Part shown: piece by piece, positions 16,494-25,886 of the stretch | How the letters are laid out: every line of letters begins with the position of its first letter | How positions within the stretch are numbered: position 1 is the stretch's first letter | Assembly (NCBI GenBank): GCA_965219875.1 | Contig: CBDCOW010000005.1 | Span: 62,001 to 126,000, forward strand | Length of the DNA: 64,000 nucleotides | Reading direction: 5' to 3' | Source: DAOUKH01 sp965219875 | GTDB lineage: Bacteria > Chloroflexota > Dehalococcoidia > SHYB01 | Notes under the pieces: generated by a model | Database searches by the model: none | What the model was told of the DNA's origin: nothing | Seen by the model: the letters and a program-made list of their open reading frames with translations, nothing else | Program-made: the position numbers and the translations under genes

Positions 16494-18875
16494 CTACCGC
16501 AGCGCGATCAGCGTGCTGCAGGCCGGTGCGCGGATCGTGGCGAGGTTGAGGGCTTCGCGCTCGGTGTCGTAGGGGCCTTCGCGGGGACCGCTTTCGGGGA
16601 GGCATGCCGAGGCGCGGTACTCGTGGTACCAGCCGTCCGACTCTTCGGCGATGAGGATTTCGGGGAAGAGCTGGAAGGCGACGACGAAGGCCCCATCGGC
16701 GGTGACGGTGGGTGCCTCGGCGAGATCGGCAAGCGGCAGATGTACGTCCCAGCGCCAGACCTCGTCGCCGGTGGCGGGGTCGAGGGCTACGAGGGCTCGG
16801 TCCGTAGCGACGTAGAGGCGGCCGCCCGCAAGGACGGGGCTGCCCGGACTTCGCTCTCCTACGTCGCGGCGCCACAGTGTGACCAGCGACTCGGCGTCGA
16901 GTCCGTAGGCGCGCCCGTTGATGGTGTTGATATAGATACGGCCGCCGTCCAGCACCGGCGCGGCGGCGATGGTCTCGCTGCGGGCGAGGCGCACCGATCT
17001 TTCGAATCCGCGCTGCGTCGGCGCGCTGTTGCTGAAACCGAAGAGGAAGGACTGGCCCTGCAGCCAGAACGCCTGCGAATCGAACAGCCGCCGTCGTTCG
17101 TTGAGGTCGAGCGTGACGAGGATGCCGTTGGCCGACCCGATAAGGGCGAGGTCGCCGTCGATGACGGCCTCCCCTTCGCTCGACGCGGACAGGCGGTAGT
17201 GCAGCCGCGGCCGGCCATTCTGGGCATTGAGAATGTGCACGTCGCCGGCGCGCGTCGACGTAATCAGGATGTCGTGCTCGCTGAGCGCCGGGCCCGTGCT
17301 GAAGACGCCGCTGGTCTCGAAGCTCCAGAACTCCCGGCCCGTGGCGGCGTCGAGGGCCAGGATCTCCCCGCCGCCGGTGCCAAGGTACACGACCCCGTCC
17401 TTGACCACCGGCGCCGAGTCGTTGGGCCCCTGCAAGGGGCGGCTCCACAGCGGCCGGCCCGTGCCGGCGTCGAGGACGGAAAGCCCCGCGACGGTGGGAA
17501 CGTAGAGCCTGCCGTTGGCGTAGGCCGGGGTCACGTTCACGAAACCGAGATCGGGATTCTCCCACACGATCTCGCCGGTAGCGGCATCCAGCGCCAGGAA
17601 GCTACGGTCGCCGGGGCTCCAGAAGGCCACGCCCTCCACCACCAGCGGCTCGTGCGTGATGCGCCCTTGGCGGCTGAGCGTCCAGGCGACCTCGCCGGAG
17701 AGCGACGGCCCCGGGCCCTGCAGGATGCCGGTATGACGCGGGTCTCCCTGGTTCATCGTCCAGTTCTCCGCCGACGAGGCCGACGTCACGTCCGGCGTGC
17801 GTGAGATCGCCGAGCCGGTCAGGGCGAACTGGGTCAGGACCGCAGCCACGATCGCGGCTGCGATGACGCCGACGGTGATGGTGCGCTGTGTCTTTGTCGT
17901 CGCGACGCTTCGCCACCGTTCTCCTGTCCAGCGTGCGGCTGCCGCTTTGAAGGGCTCGGCGGCGGGCGCCCCCGGCAGCGGGACGGGCACGCTGACGGCG
18001 ACCCGGGGTCCGGCGCGTCGGCGCGCCGCCTCGGCCACGTCGTCCGCCGACGGGTCTGGAGCGGCCGCCGCCGCTTGGGTCAGGGCCCGGGCGAAGGCAC
18101 CGGCCGTGGGAAAGCGCGCTGCCGGGTTCCGCGACAGCGCCCGCGCCACGACGTCGGCGACCTCGCGGGAGACACCTGGGGCGATGTCCGACACGCGCGG
18201 CGCCTCGGAGCGCGTCTGCTTGGCGGACACGGTCGCGGGATCGCCCCCCTCGAAGGGGACTTCGCCTCCGGTGAGCAGCCAATAGGCCAGTACGCCCAGG
18301 GAGTAGATGTCGCTCGCCGGCGTCGTGGCGCCGATATCGGCCTGCTCAGGCGAGATAAAGGTAGCCAACGGCGTCCTCGACGTCACCCGCACCAGCGGGT
18401 CGACGGCCGCTGCCACGACAGGCATGCCGAAGTCGGTAAGCTGGAATCGGCCGTCGGCACCGACAAGAACATTGGCGGGCTTCAGGTCGAGATGCAGCAG
18501 GCCGGCGGCGTGGGCCGCGTCGAGGGCCTCGGCGACGTCGGAGACGGCGCGCGCGGTCTCCCGGGGCGTCCGCGGGCGGGTATCGTCGGCGAGCGACCCC
18601 TCGGCGAGCGCGAAGGCGGCCCAGGGCGCGTCCTCCATGCCCCAGCCGACGATCGGCGCGACGCGGGGATGGCCGAGGGCGGCGGCGCGGGCCGTGATCG
18701 ACAGGTACTCCTCGGCGGCGCTCGATCCGTCGGGCAAATAGGGACGCAAGACCTTGACCGCGACGCGGCGGCCCGTCCCCGCTTCACGGGCGAGGAACAG
18801 GCTGGCCAAGCCCGAAGCGTTGAGCCGCGCTTCGATGCGAAAACGGCCGAGGCTGTCGCCGGGGTTCAAGTCCAT
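16494..18875 (-). CDS. Serine/threonine protein kinase with C-terminal PQQ-like β-propeller
   Basis: This is a 793-residue membrane-anchored kinase. The kinase domain spans ~10-275 with ATP Lys in VAVKVL, the catalytic loop HLDLKPANVL (Leu for the usual Arg, so a non-RD kinase), the metal motif DFG, and SDIYSLGVLAYWLLTG. There is a Pro/Ala-rich juxtamembrane region, then a single membrane span ~330-355 (TITVGVIAAAIVAAVLTQFAL). Residues ~385-790 contain repeated PQQ-type blades (LALDAATGEIVWENP, SVLDAGTGRPLWSRP, LALDAATGREFWSF, VALDPATGDEVWRW). The propeller is predicted outside the membrane as a sensor. TACAAT (18912-18907) is a possible -10. Confidence 0.92.
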   Translation of the reverse strand: MDLNPGDSLGRFRIEARLNASGLASLFLAREAGTGRRVAVKVLRPYLPDGSSAAEEYLSITARAAALGHPRVAPIVGWGMEDAPWAAFALAEGSLADDTRPRTPRETARAVSDVAEALDAAHAAGLLHLDLKPANVLVGADGRFQLTDFGMPVVAAAVDPLVRVTSRTPLATFISPEQADIGATTPASDIYSLGVLAYWLLTGGEVPFEGGDPATVSAKQTRSEAPRVSDIAPGVSREVADVVARALSRNPAARFPTAGAFARALTQAAAAAPDPSADDVAEAARRRAGPRVAVSVPVPLPGAPAAEPFKAAAARWTGERWRSVATTKTQRTITVGVIAAAIVAAVLTQFALTGSAISRTPDVTSASSAENWTMNQGDPRHTGILQGPGPSLSGEVAWTLSRQGRITHEPLVVEGVAFWSPGDRSFLALDAATGEIVWENPDLGFVNVTPAYANGRLYVPTVAGLSVLDAGTGRPLWSRPLQGPNDSAPVVKDGVVYLGTGGGEILALDAATGREFWSFETSGVFSTGPALSEHDILITSTRAGDVHILNAQNGRPRLHYRLSASSEGEAVIDGDLALIGSANGILVTLDLNERRRLFDSQAFWLQGQSFLFGFSNSAPTQRGFERSVRLARSETIAAAPVLDGGRIYINTINGRAYGLDAESLVTLWRRDVGERSPGSPVLAGGRLYVATDRALVALDPATGDEVWRWDVHLPLADLAEAPTVTADGAFVVAFQLFPEILIAEESDGWYHEYRASACLPESGPREGPYDTEREALNLATIRAPACSTLIALR

Positions 18876-18971
18876 AACGTAGACGCCGGAAAAAGGGCGT
18901 CGGTTGATTGTACGACGAGACCGCCCGGCACGGCCCCTCTAGAGCAGCATTCCGCGCCGGAAGCGGCGGAC

Positions 18972-19445
18972 CTAACGGAGGCCGTCATAGAAGGCGGCGA
19001 AGGCGGCGGCATAGAGGAGGTGCACTCCCAGAAAGACGAGGACCGCCGCGATAGGAAGATCGAGGGCGAAGTACCCCGCGGAACGCAGACTGCCCCTGTC
19101 GCCTGGGTCCGGCGGTCCAAGCCACCCCAGTGCGAACCCGTTAAGGATCCAGTGTCCGACGCCGAACAGGAGCGCCCAGGAAGAGACGTTGGTCTCGACG
19201 CCAAAGGCCTGGTGGAGGCCGGCGTGTGTGAGTCCGGCCACCGTCGCCGCCGCGAGGAAGATCAGCACGCCCGCGTAGTAGACGCCGGGGGCGCGCCCCG
19301 CGCCGACGGCGCGCCCGGCGGCGCGGACCACGTCGAGACGCACCACGGAGGGGAAGAAGCCGATGGCGAGGTACAGGGCCGTCATGGTCATCACGCCGGC
19401 AATCAAGCCCGCGCCGGCGGCCCAGGGTGCATCGAAACTCAGCAC
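18972..19445 (-). CDS. Four-helix integral membrane protein, unknown function
   Basis: The 157 residues hold about four hydrophobic segments: AGAGLIAGVMTMTALYLAIGFF, VYYAGVLIFLAAATVAGLTHAGL, VSSWALLFGVGHWILNGFAL and LDLPIAAVLVFLGVHLLYAAAFAAF. I recognise no family. GTG 19445 is chosen because TAAAAT (19458-19453) ends 7 nt upstream of it, the same spacing seen at other probable leaderless genes here. It is divergent from pyruvate kinase. Confidence 0.65.
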   Translation of the reverse strand: MLSFDAPWAAGAGLIAGVMTMTALYLAIGFFPSVVRLDVVRAAGRAVGAGRAPGVYYAGVLIFLAAATVAGLTHAGLHQAFGVETNVSSWALLFGVGHWILNGFALGWLGPPDPGDRGSLRSAGYFALDLPIAAVLVFLGVHLLYAAAFAAFYDGLR

Positions 19446-19562
19446 GCCGCCGATTTTACCACGCCAAGCCGTGAGCAGAGCGCGGCGGACTCCACGCCGG
19501 TGCCCTCCGCGCGGGGTAAGATGAGGGCGGACGAACGGATGCGAGACCACGACGGGGTGGGC

Positions 19563-21032
19563 ATGACGTCGAATATACCGACGAGCGCGTCGAAGCGCAG
19601 AGTGAAGATCGTGGCGACGGTCGGGCCTGCCACGAGAGGGTCGGAGAGCCTCGAGGCAATCATCGAGGCCGGGGCCAACGTGCTCCGCCTCAACTTCTCC
19701 CACGCCACGCACGACGAGGCCCGCCTCGCCATCGAGCGGTCGCGCAAGATCGCCCGGCGCCGGGGACAGCCTCTGGCGATTCTCCAGGACCTCCAGGGTC
19801 CACGGCTTCGGATCGGCGAGCTCGCCGAGGGCGAGGTCACGCTGGTGGCGGGCCGGCCGCTTACCCTGACGACGACGCCGACGCCGGGCGACGCGGAGCG
19901 CATCGGAGTCAGCTATGAGCGGCTTCCTTCCGAGGTCGGCCCCGGGGACGTGCTGCTCCTGAACGACGGGCTCCTGCGTCTGCGCGTAACGGCGACGACC
20001 GCCACTGACGTGCGAACGGTCGTCGAAGTGGGGGGCGTGCTGCCCCAGCGCAAGGGGATTAACGCACCCGACGCGAACCTGAGCGCGCCCCCGCTTTCGG
20101 AGAAGGACGTAAGCGACCTCGAGTTCGGGCTACGCGCCGGCGTCGACTACGTGGCGCTGAGCTTCGTGCGCTCCGCCGCCGACGCGGGCCCCGTCCGTGA
20201 AGTGATGGCCCGCTTGCGCCGTCGAGTGCCCATCATCGCCAAGATCGAGCGGGCGGAGGCCGTCGAGGCGATCGACGAGATCGCCCGGGCCTTCGACGGC
20301 GTGATGGTCGCCCGCGGCGACCTCGGCGTCGAGGTCGGGCCGGAGTACGTGCCGCTGCTCCAGAAGCGGATCATCCGGCGCTGCAACGTGCTGGGGAAGC
20401 CCGTGATCACCGCGACCCAGATGCTCGAATCGATGGTCTCCAGCCAAACGCCGACCCGCGCCGAGGCTTCCGACGTCGCCAACGCCGTCTTGGACGGCAC
20501 CGACGCGGTGATGCTGAGCGCCGAAACCTCGGTAGGCAAGTATCCGGCGCAGGCCGTTGAGTTCATGGACCGCATCGCCTCGGAGGCCGACGCCGCGGGA
20601 ATGCACCAGACTGCGTCGGCGGACGAGCGGCACGACCCGGCCCGCGCTGTGATCCAATCCGCGCACAACCTGGCCAATAACGTCCACGCCGCCGCGCTCA
20701 CCGTCTTCACCTCTTCCGGGCGCACGGCCTTGCTCCTCTCGAAACACCGTCCGTCCGCGCCGGTCTTCGCCTTCACGGGGAGCGCCGCGGTCTACCAGCG
20801 CATGGCTCTCTATTGGGGAGTGACTCCGGTGCTTGCCCCAATAGCCACCCAGACCAGAGAGATGATCGGGTTCATGGAGAACTTGCTCGCCGACCGCGGC
20901 CTGGTGCGGCACGGGGAGCGGATCGTCGTGGTCGGATCGACGCCGTTGACCTCCCGGGGCCGCACCAACTTCCTCAAAGTCCACACTGTCCAGCGGCGAG
21001 GGCGGCGAAGCCGGACACCGGAGGCGCGCTAG
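19563..21032 (+). CDS. pyk: Pyruvate kinase
   Basis: This 489-residue protein catalyses phosphoenolpyruvate + ADP to pyruvate + ATP. Visible motifs are KIVATVGPATRG, NVLRLNFSHAT, VALSFVRSAAD, the signature IAKIERAEAVEAIDEI with its catalytic Lys, MVARGDLGVEVG, and ITATQMLESM. The C-terminal allosteric domain includes ALTVFTSSGRTALLLSKHRP. Domain order and length are normal. TAAGAT about 40 nt upstream may be the -10. It is followed 14 nt later by an FAD-linked oxidase on the same strand. Confidence 0.95.
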   Translation: MTSNIPTSASKRRVKIVATVGPATRGSESLEAIIEAGANVLRLNFSHATHDEARLAIERSRKIARRRGQPLAILQDLQGPRLRIGELAEGEVTLVAGRPLTLTTTPTPGDAERIGVSYERLPSEVGPGDVLLLNDGLLRLRVTATTATDVRTVVEVGGVLPQRKGINAPDANLSAPPLSEKDVSDLEFGLRAGVDYVALSFVRSAADAGPVREVMARLRRRVPIIAKIERAEAVEAIDEIARAFDGVMVARGDLGVEVGPEYVPLLQKRIIRRCNVLGKPVITATQMLESMVSSQTPTRAEASDVANAVLDGTDAVMLSAETSVGKYPAQAVEFMDRIASEADAAGMHQTASADERHDPARAVIQSAHNLANNVHAAALTVFTSSGRTALLLSKHRPSAPVFAFTGSAAVYQRMALYWGVTPVLAPIATQTREMIGFMENLLADRGLVRHGERIVVVGSTPLTSRGRTNFLKVHTVQRRGRRSRTPEAR

Positions 21033-21046
21033 CGTTGGAGGGCGGC

Positions 21047-22429
21047 ATGGACCGGCGGCGGCGCGAGGCGCTGGCTTCCATCGTGGGGGTGGAGCACGTC
21101 CTATCGGCGCGCGAAGACCGCGAGGACCACGCCCTCGACGCCTACGGCTCGTGGCGCTACGTCGAGCAGGTCGCGTCGGGCGCGTCCGTGCCCGACGTGG
21201 TGGTCCGGCCGAGTTCGGCGGAGGAGGTCCAAACCCTCCTCCGCTTCGCCACCGACGAAGGCTGCGCCGTCACGCCCCACGGCGGGGGCACCGGCGTGAT
21301 GGGCGCGGCCGTCCCCATGCAACGAGGCGTCGTGCTTGATCTGCGCCGCATGGACCGCCTGCGCCGAGTGGACACGGACGCGATGATCGCCGTCGTCGAG
21401 GCCGGCGCCCTGCTCGGCGACGTCGACGACGCGCTGGCTCGCCACGGCCTCATGTTGGGCCACGATCCCTGGAGCCGGCCCATCGCCACCGTCGGCGGTG
21501 CGGTGTCGACCGACGGCGTCGGCAACCTGGCTGCGGCCTACGGATCGATGGGCGATCAGGTCATCGGCCTAGAGGCGGCGCTGGCCACCGGCGAGCTGCT
21601 CGACGCGCGGGCCGTGTCGCTGCGGGCGGGGCCTCGGATCGATCACGCGCTCATCGGGGCCGAAGGGACGCTCGGCGTCATCACCGCGGCGGTCCTGCGC
21701 GTTTTCCCTCGCCCCGAGGCCCGCACCGCGCACGCGGTGCGCTTCGACTCGTTCGAGGCTGGCTTTGGCGCGATTGGCGCGATGGCGCGCGCGGGCGTTC
21801 GGCCCTCAATGATCGACCTCACCGAGGAGCGTGGAGAGCGGGACAGCCTCGACACGACCCTCTACCTCTGTTTCGAGGGGCCGTGCGCCGTTGAGCAAGT
21901 CCTGCGCACTGAGGGGCTCCGCCTCTGCCGCGAGCATGGTGGACGCCTCCTCGACGGTCTCGGTGAGACCTTCTGGAAGCAGCGCCATGGCCCCGCCGCG
22001 CGCTGGGCCGAGCGCACCGAGGGAGGCCGCCGACTCGCCGTGGTCAGAGAGCCCTCGGCGCCGTCGTTCGATTACCTTCACCTCTCGCTGCCCGGCGACG
22101 CCGTCCTCGCCTTTCGAACCCGTTGCGAGGAACGCCTCGCGGCGGAAGGACTCGCCGCCCGCGAGTACGCCGTCTGGGGCCGACCTGACCTGTTCTCCGT
22201 CGCCTTCGGCGCGCCGGACGGTGCTGGGACCGACGTGACACCGGTCTCTCTCGCGCTGATCGACGAGGCCCAACGGCTGGGCGGCAGCATGGAGTACTGC
22301 CACGGCGTGGGACTCAAGCTCCGCGACCGCCTTGCCGGTGAGGGCCGGGATCGACTCTCGGCCCTGCGCTCGATCAAGCGCGCCCTCGACCCCGCCGGCA
22401 TCCTCAACCCAGGGAAACTATCGGCGTAG
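21047..22429 (+). CDS. FAD-binding oxidase (D-lactate/glycolate oxidase GlcD family)
   Basis: This 460-residue protein has a PCMH-type FAD domain (VVVRPSSAEEVQTLLRFATDEGCAVTPHGGGTGVMG and AEGTLGVITAAVLRVFPRPEAR) and the C-terminal FAD-oxidase domain, with the substrate-side YCHGVGLKL and ending LDPAGILNPGKL. It should oxidise a 2-hydroxy acid or an alkyl-glycerol-type alcohol. Spacing suggests an operon with pyruvate kinase, consistent with a D-lactate or 2-hydroxyacid substrate, though this is not demonstrated. TTG 21035 is an alternative start. Confidence 0.88.
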   Translation: MDRRRREALASIVGVEHVLSAREDREDHALDAYGSWRYVEQVASGASVPDVVVRPSSAEEVQTLLRFATDEGCAVTPHGGGTGVMGAAVPMQRGVVLDLRRMDRLRRVDTDAMIAVVEAGALLGDVDDALARHGLMLGHDPWSRPIATVGGAVSTDGVGNLAAAYGSMGDQVIGLEAALATGELLDARAVSLRAGPRIDHALIGAEGTLGVITAAVLRVFPRPEARTAHAVRFDSFEAGFGAIGAMARAGVRPSMIDLTEERGERDSLDTTLYLCFEGPCAVEQVLRTEGLRLCREHGGRLLDGLGETFWKQRHGPAARWAERTEGGRRLAVVREPSAPSFDYLHLSLPGDAVLAFRTRCEERLAAEGLAAREYAVWGRPDLFSVAFGAPDGAGTDVTPVSLALIDEAQRLGGSMEYCHGVGLKLRDRLAGEGRDRLSALRSIKRALDPAGILNPGKLSA

Positions 22430-22512
22430 ACCGTCGAAGCCGTGCTCTTCCGTCGGCGTTCTGCGCGTTTCGTTCATGCTCAAACCTTCTTTAGACTGAC
22501 TTCGTTGTCAAT

Positions 22513-22542
22513 TTGCCTGGTACTTGCTTTTTGTGGTATACA
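22513..22542 (+). promoter_or_regulatory. Candidate promoter (TTGCCT, 18 nt, TATACA)
   Basis: In the AT-rich spacer before the 22625 methyltransferase, TTGCCT (22513-22518) and TATACA (22537-22542) are 18 nt apart. The local drop in GC against the surroundings supports a promoter. Confidence 0.4.
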
Positions 22543-22624
22543 CAGTCTCGCCCCCCGCTCTCGACGAGGCCGCCGCTGATCCTTTTCCGGCGCGAGCGGG
22601 GGTCGGGCCGGTTCTATCTTCTAG

Positions 22625-23473
22625 ATGAGGCTAGTTGTGACGTTACAGTCGACCTATACCCATTTCTCCCAAATCGCGCCGCAATACCGTGAGCTTCGCT
22701 CCACCGACTCCCAGCCAATCGAGTACATCGCATCCAAGTTGGGCCCTTCCAAAGCCCTGACCGCCGCCGATATCGGCTGCGGCGCCGGGCGGTACGACTA
22801 CCTCCTCTTCCGTGCTCTGGGGGAGAGCCTGCGCCTCTTCTGCGTCGATCAGAACGAGGCGATGCTGGAGCAGCTCGACGACTACTTGCGCGAAAAGCGC
22901 ATCGCCCGCTTCCAGACCATCGTCGCCCCCGCCGACGAGATACCCCTAGAGCCGGGCAGCCTCGACTGCGTGCTCACCTTCAACGCGGTGCACCACTTCC
23001 CCTTGCGCCGCTTCCTCGAAGAGGGGCGCCGCCTGCTGAAGCCCGGCGGCGCGATGTTCATCTACACTAGGAGCCGGCGGCAGAACGCGCGGTCGGTCTG
23101 GGGCCGGCATTTCCCGGGTTTCTCCGAGAAGGAAGAGCGGCTCCATGAGGTGAGCGAGATGACGGCGGCCCTCCTCGTCGTCGATGGTCTCGAGCTCGAA
23201 GAGGCGCGCGCGTTCCGGTTCCCCCGCGCCGCGACGCCCGAACGGCTAATGGAGCAGGCCCACCGCCACCACTATTCGACGCTGAGCCTCTACGAGGCTG
23301 ACGAGTTCGAGCGCGCCTGCGCGAAGTTCCGCAACGCCCTGAAACGCCTCCAAAACGCCGAGGACCGCGTGACCTGGGACGACGAGAACATCCTCTACGT
23401 CATCAGAAAGTCGCCGCCCCTGGGACGACGTCCCGTCGGCGTAGCGCCCCGCATCTCGGTCCGTGCCGGCTAG
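22625..23473 (+). CDS. Class I SAM-dependent methyltransferase
   Basis: This 282-residue methyltransferase has motif I TAADIGCGAGRYDYLL (~48-62), the acidic residue after strand 2 (LFCVDQNEAML), motif II/III LDCVLTFNAVHHF, and RRLLKPGGAMFIYTRSR. It resembles ubiquinone/menaquinone-type or small-molecule methyltransferases; the substrate is unknown. GTG 22634 is an alternative start. It overlaps the convergent phosphoesterase by 4 nt. Confidence 0.85.
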   Translation: MRLVVTLQSTYTHFSQIAPQYRELRSTDSQPIEYIASKLGPSKALTAADIGCGAGRYDYLLFRALGESLRLFCVDQNEAMLEQLDDYLREKRIARFQTIVAPADEIPLEPGSLDCVLTFNAVHHFPLRRFLEEGRRLLKPGGAMFIYTRSRRQNARSVWGRHFPGFSEKEERLHEVSEMTAALLVVDGLELEEARAFRFPRAATPERLMEQAHRHHYSTLSLYEADEFERACAKFRNALKRLQNAEDRVTWDDENILYVIRKSPPLGRRPVGVAPRISVRAG

Positions 23474-24051
23474 CGCGGGCCGACCCGCAGGGCAAGCTCC
23501 TCGCCGGGGTTCCGCAAGCCGGGCGTTTCTCCGAGCTTGACCACGCGGGCGTCGATACCGTCGGCGCCAACGTCGAGCAGCCCCACCGTTCCGAGCCGCG
23601 TCGAGTAGAGATGCGGATGCGTCGGACTCCCCGAGTTGATCTGGAGCACCCCGTCGCGGTAGTCGAGACGCTCGAAGTGCGTGTGGCCGGTGACGATGAT
23701 GTCCGCCGCCTCGCCCTTCAGATAGAAGTCCCGCAAATACTCGATGGGGCGGTCCTCCGGCTCCATGTCATGGATCATGGCCAGCCGCCACCCTTCGACG
23801 TCGAGCAAGTGGAGTTCTTGCATCCGCTGATCTTCCCAGCCGCCGTCGTTATTGCCGCGCGCCGCCAGGGTGGGCGCGATATCTTCGAGCCAGTCCAACA
23901 CGCCGGGGGTCACGATGTCGCCCCCGTGAAGTATCAGGTCGACGCCGTCGAAGGCGGTCCTTACTTCGTCCCAGAGATGACGGATATCGCTCGGCAGATG
24001 GGTGTCGGTGAGCAGGCCGATACGCACGGCCACGAGGCTACCGCCCCCCAA
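23470..24051 (-). CDS. YfcE/MJ0936-type metallophosphoesterase
   Basis: This 193-residue calcineurin-like phosphoesterase has a full motif set: DTHLP (~16), HGGDIV (~42), GNND (~66), HDM (~95) and GHTHFE (~122). This small subfamily hydrolyses phosphodiesters, often 2',3'-cyclic nucleotide analogues in vitro, with Mn2+ or Ni2+. Initiation at the GTG of VRIGLLTD (8 codons in) is also possible. Confidence 0.88.
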   Translation of the reverse strand: MGGGSLVAVRIGLLTDTHLPSDIRHLWDEVRTAFDGVDLILHGGDIVTPGVLDWLEDIAPTLAARGNNDGGWEDQRMQELHLLDVEGWRLAMIHDMEPEDRPIEYLRDFYLKGEAADIIVTGHTHFERLDYRDGVLQINSGSPTHPHLYSTRLGTVGLLDVGADGIDARVVKLGETPGLRNPGEELALRVGPR

Positions 24052-24079
24052 GAGCGCCTGTCAAGAAGAAAGGGCGACC

Positions 24080-25279
24080 CTACGTGACGCCGTCGCGGGC
24101 GAGGGCGTCGATCTCGGCGTCCCCGTAGCCGAGCTCGCCGAGCACCTCGCGGGTGTGCTCGCCGAGGCGCGGCGCGGGCCGTGCGGGCCGCTTGGACTCA
24201 CCGAAGGTCTGGAAGGGCAGGCCGGGGTATTCGAAGGGCCCCGCGTCGGGGTGGTCGATGGTTTCCCAGAAGCCGCGGGCCTTGAAATGAGGGTCGGCGA
24301 GCACGTCCTTCATCGTATAGATCGGCCCGGAGAGCACACGGTTGGCCTGCGCCTCGGCCCAGGCCTCGGTCATGTTGCGGGCGAGCAACCACTCGAAGTA
24401 CAGGGCCTCCTGCAGGTCGACGTTCTCCGGCTTGACCGCTTCGGCGGGGTCGCGGAAGCGGGGGTCGTCCGTAAGATCGGGCCGGCCCAGCATCTCCGCG
24501 ATGCGCGGCCACCATCCCACGCCCAGTTGCAGGTTGACGTAACCGTCCGCGCAGGGCCGTACGGGCGGCGCTGCCCCGCTGCCCCGCCGGTTGATCGCGC
24601 CGGTGTACTGGTACCCCGCGATCATCGGAGTCCGCCGGTCAGCGCTCGTCGCCTGTGCCTCGACGATCGAGACGTCGACCCAATCGCCTTCGCCCCGGAA
24701 CGTTGCCGCGGTGAACGCCGTCGCCGTCGCCGCCGCGGCGTGGACGCCGGCGTAGTACTGGACGACGCTCCCCCCCAGCTTGACCGGGTTGCGGTCGGCG
24801 AGCCCAGTGAAATAGAAGGGCCCGCCCAGGGCGTAGTCCACGATCTCCGAGCCCCGGAAGTCCTTGTACGGCCCCGTCTGCCCGAAGTCCGATATCGAGA
24901 CCATCACCAGCATCGGATTGATTTCGGAGAGGACGTTGTAGGAGAGCCCCAGTGACGGCATCACGTGGGGGTGGAAGTTCTCGACGAGGATGTCGGCCTT
25001 GGCGGCGAGGCGCTTGATGACCTCGGCGCCCCGCGCGTCCTTGAGGTCGAGCGTCACGCTGCGCTTCCCGGCGTTCAGGTGCAGGAAGAGGCCGCTCTTT
25101 TCGAGGTGCTCCTCGCCTTCGGGAAACGGGCCGGCGCGGCGCGACCCATCGCCCCCGTCGCATCGCTCGATCTTGATCACGTCGGCGCCGTACTCGGCGA
25201 GCAGGCGCGTGGCGTACGGCCCCGCGATGTGGTGGGTGAGGTCGAGGACGGTAACGCCTTCGAGGGCTGTCTGGATCAC
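24080..25279 (-). CDS. CaiB/BaiF-like protein without the catalytic Asp (unpaired)
   Basis: These 399 residues start IQTALEGVTVLDLTHHIAGPYATRLLAEYGADVIKIE, with LNAGKRSVTLDL and EINPMLVMVSISDFGQTGPY. The catalytic-Asp position, counted back from RGEGDWVDVS, is Gln (VVQYYAG). This is the same degenerate class as the first or second members of the three tandem pairs, but here no Asp-bearing partner is adjacent. The upstream ATG 25318 lies within a TAGGAT box (25322-25317), so GTG 25279 is preferred. Activity is uncertain. Confidence 0.85.
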   Translation of the reverse strand: MIQTALEGVTVLDLTHHIAGPYATRLLAEYGADVIKIERCDGGDGSRRAGPFPEGEEHLEKSGLFLHLNAGKRSVTLDLKDARGAEVIKRLAAKADILVENFHPHVMPSLGLSYNVLSEINPMLVMVSISDFGQTGPYKDFRGSEIVDYALGGPFYFTGLADRNPVKLGGSVVQYYAGVHAAAATATAFTAATFRGEGDWVDVSIVEAQATSADRRTPMIAGYQYTGAINRRGSGAAPPVRPCADGYVNLQLGVGWWPRIAEMLGRPDLTDDPRFRDPAEAVKPENVDLQEALYFEWLLARNMTEAWAEAQANRVLSGPIYTMKDVLADPHFKARGFWETIDHPDAGPFEYPGLPFQTFGESKRPARPAPRLGEHTREVLGELGYGDAEIDALARDGVT

Positions 25280-25354
25280 GGCGCGCTGGCTCCCGCCGAT
25301 GGGAAGGGGATGCCCCATCCTAGCGTCCGGCGCGGCGGCTCAGCAAGCGCCGCC

Positions 25355-25440
25355 ACTCTCCTTCATTCCCGTGCAAGCGGGAATCCACGCCCTAAGCCGC
25401 CGGCCATCCCTCTGGACATCCGGCTGCGCTTCGGTTGACA
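25355..25440. repeat. Small intergenic palindromic repeat
   Basis: ATTCCCGTGCAAGCGGGAAT is an imperfect palindrome at 25366-25385, followed by TCCACGCC, a form common among bacterial intergenic repeats. The 224-nt spacer between 25279 and 25504 otherwise holds only promoter-region sequence for the two divergent genes. Confidence 0.5.
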
Positions 25441-25503
25441 CCCCAGAGGCCGCTGGCTACGCTACCGCTGCCCGATCTCCAGCGCCGCTTCAGGAGCGCC
25501 TGC

Positions 25504-25842
25504 ATGACCACGCCTCCCCGTAAGGCACCGTTTCAACAACTTTCGACCAAGTTCGCCGATCTCACCAGCGAGGTGCTCTTCGGCGACATCTGGGAGCGTC
25601 CCGGGCTCTCCAAGCACGACCGCAGCCTGATGGTCGTCGCAGTGCTCACCGCGCTGTACAGGAGCGACCAGTTGCGGGGACACATCCACCGGGCGCTCGA
25701 CAACGGCGTGACCCAGGAAGAGCTGCACGAAATCTTCCTCCAAATGGCCTTCTACGCCGGCTGGCCGAACTCGGTGAACGCCTTCGCTGTCGCTAAGGAA
25801 GTCTACGAAAAGCGCGGCCTGCCGCTCGAAATCGACGTCTAG
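25504..25842 (+). CDS. Carboxymuconolactone decarboxylase-family protein
   Basis: This 112-residue protein has the gamma-CMD pattern: RSLMVVAVLTALYRSDQLRGHIHRALDNGVTQEELHEIFLQMAFYAGWPNSVNAFAVAKEVYEKR. The conserved His (HIHRAL) and Glu (EIFLQM) are present. There is no CxxC, so this is the decarboxylase-like rather than the AhpD redox type, unlike the 39891 gene. The first of two tandem unknown genes follows 44 nt later. Confidence 0.88.
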   Translation: MTTPPRKAPFQQLSTKFADLTSEVLFGDIWERPGLSKHDRSLMVVAVLTALYRSDQLRGHIHRALDNGVTQEELHEIFLQMAFYAGWPNSVNAFAVAKEVYEKRGLPLEIDV

Positions 25843-25886
25843 CGGCACCGGCCCGCATCCCGAATTCCCTCTGCAAGGCAAACGCA

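Noticed and set aside
24080..25842. Divergent CaiB (24080) and CMD (25504) genes as one operon
   Set aside because: They are on opposite strands with a 224-nt spacer; any link is only through a shared regulatory region.
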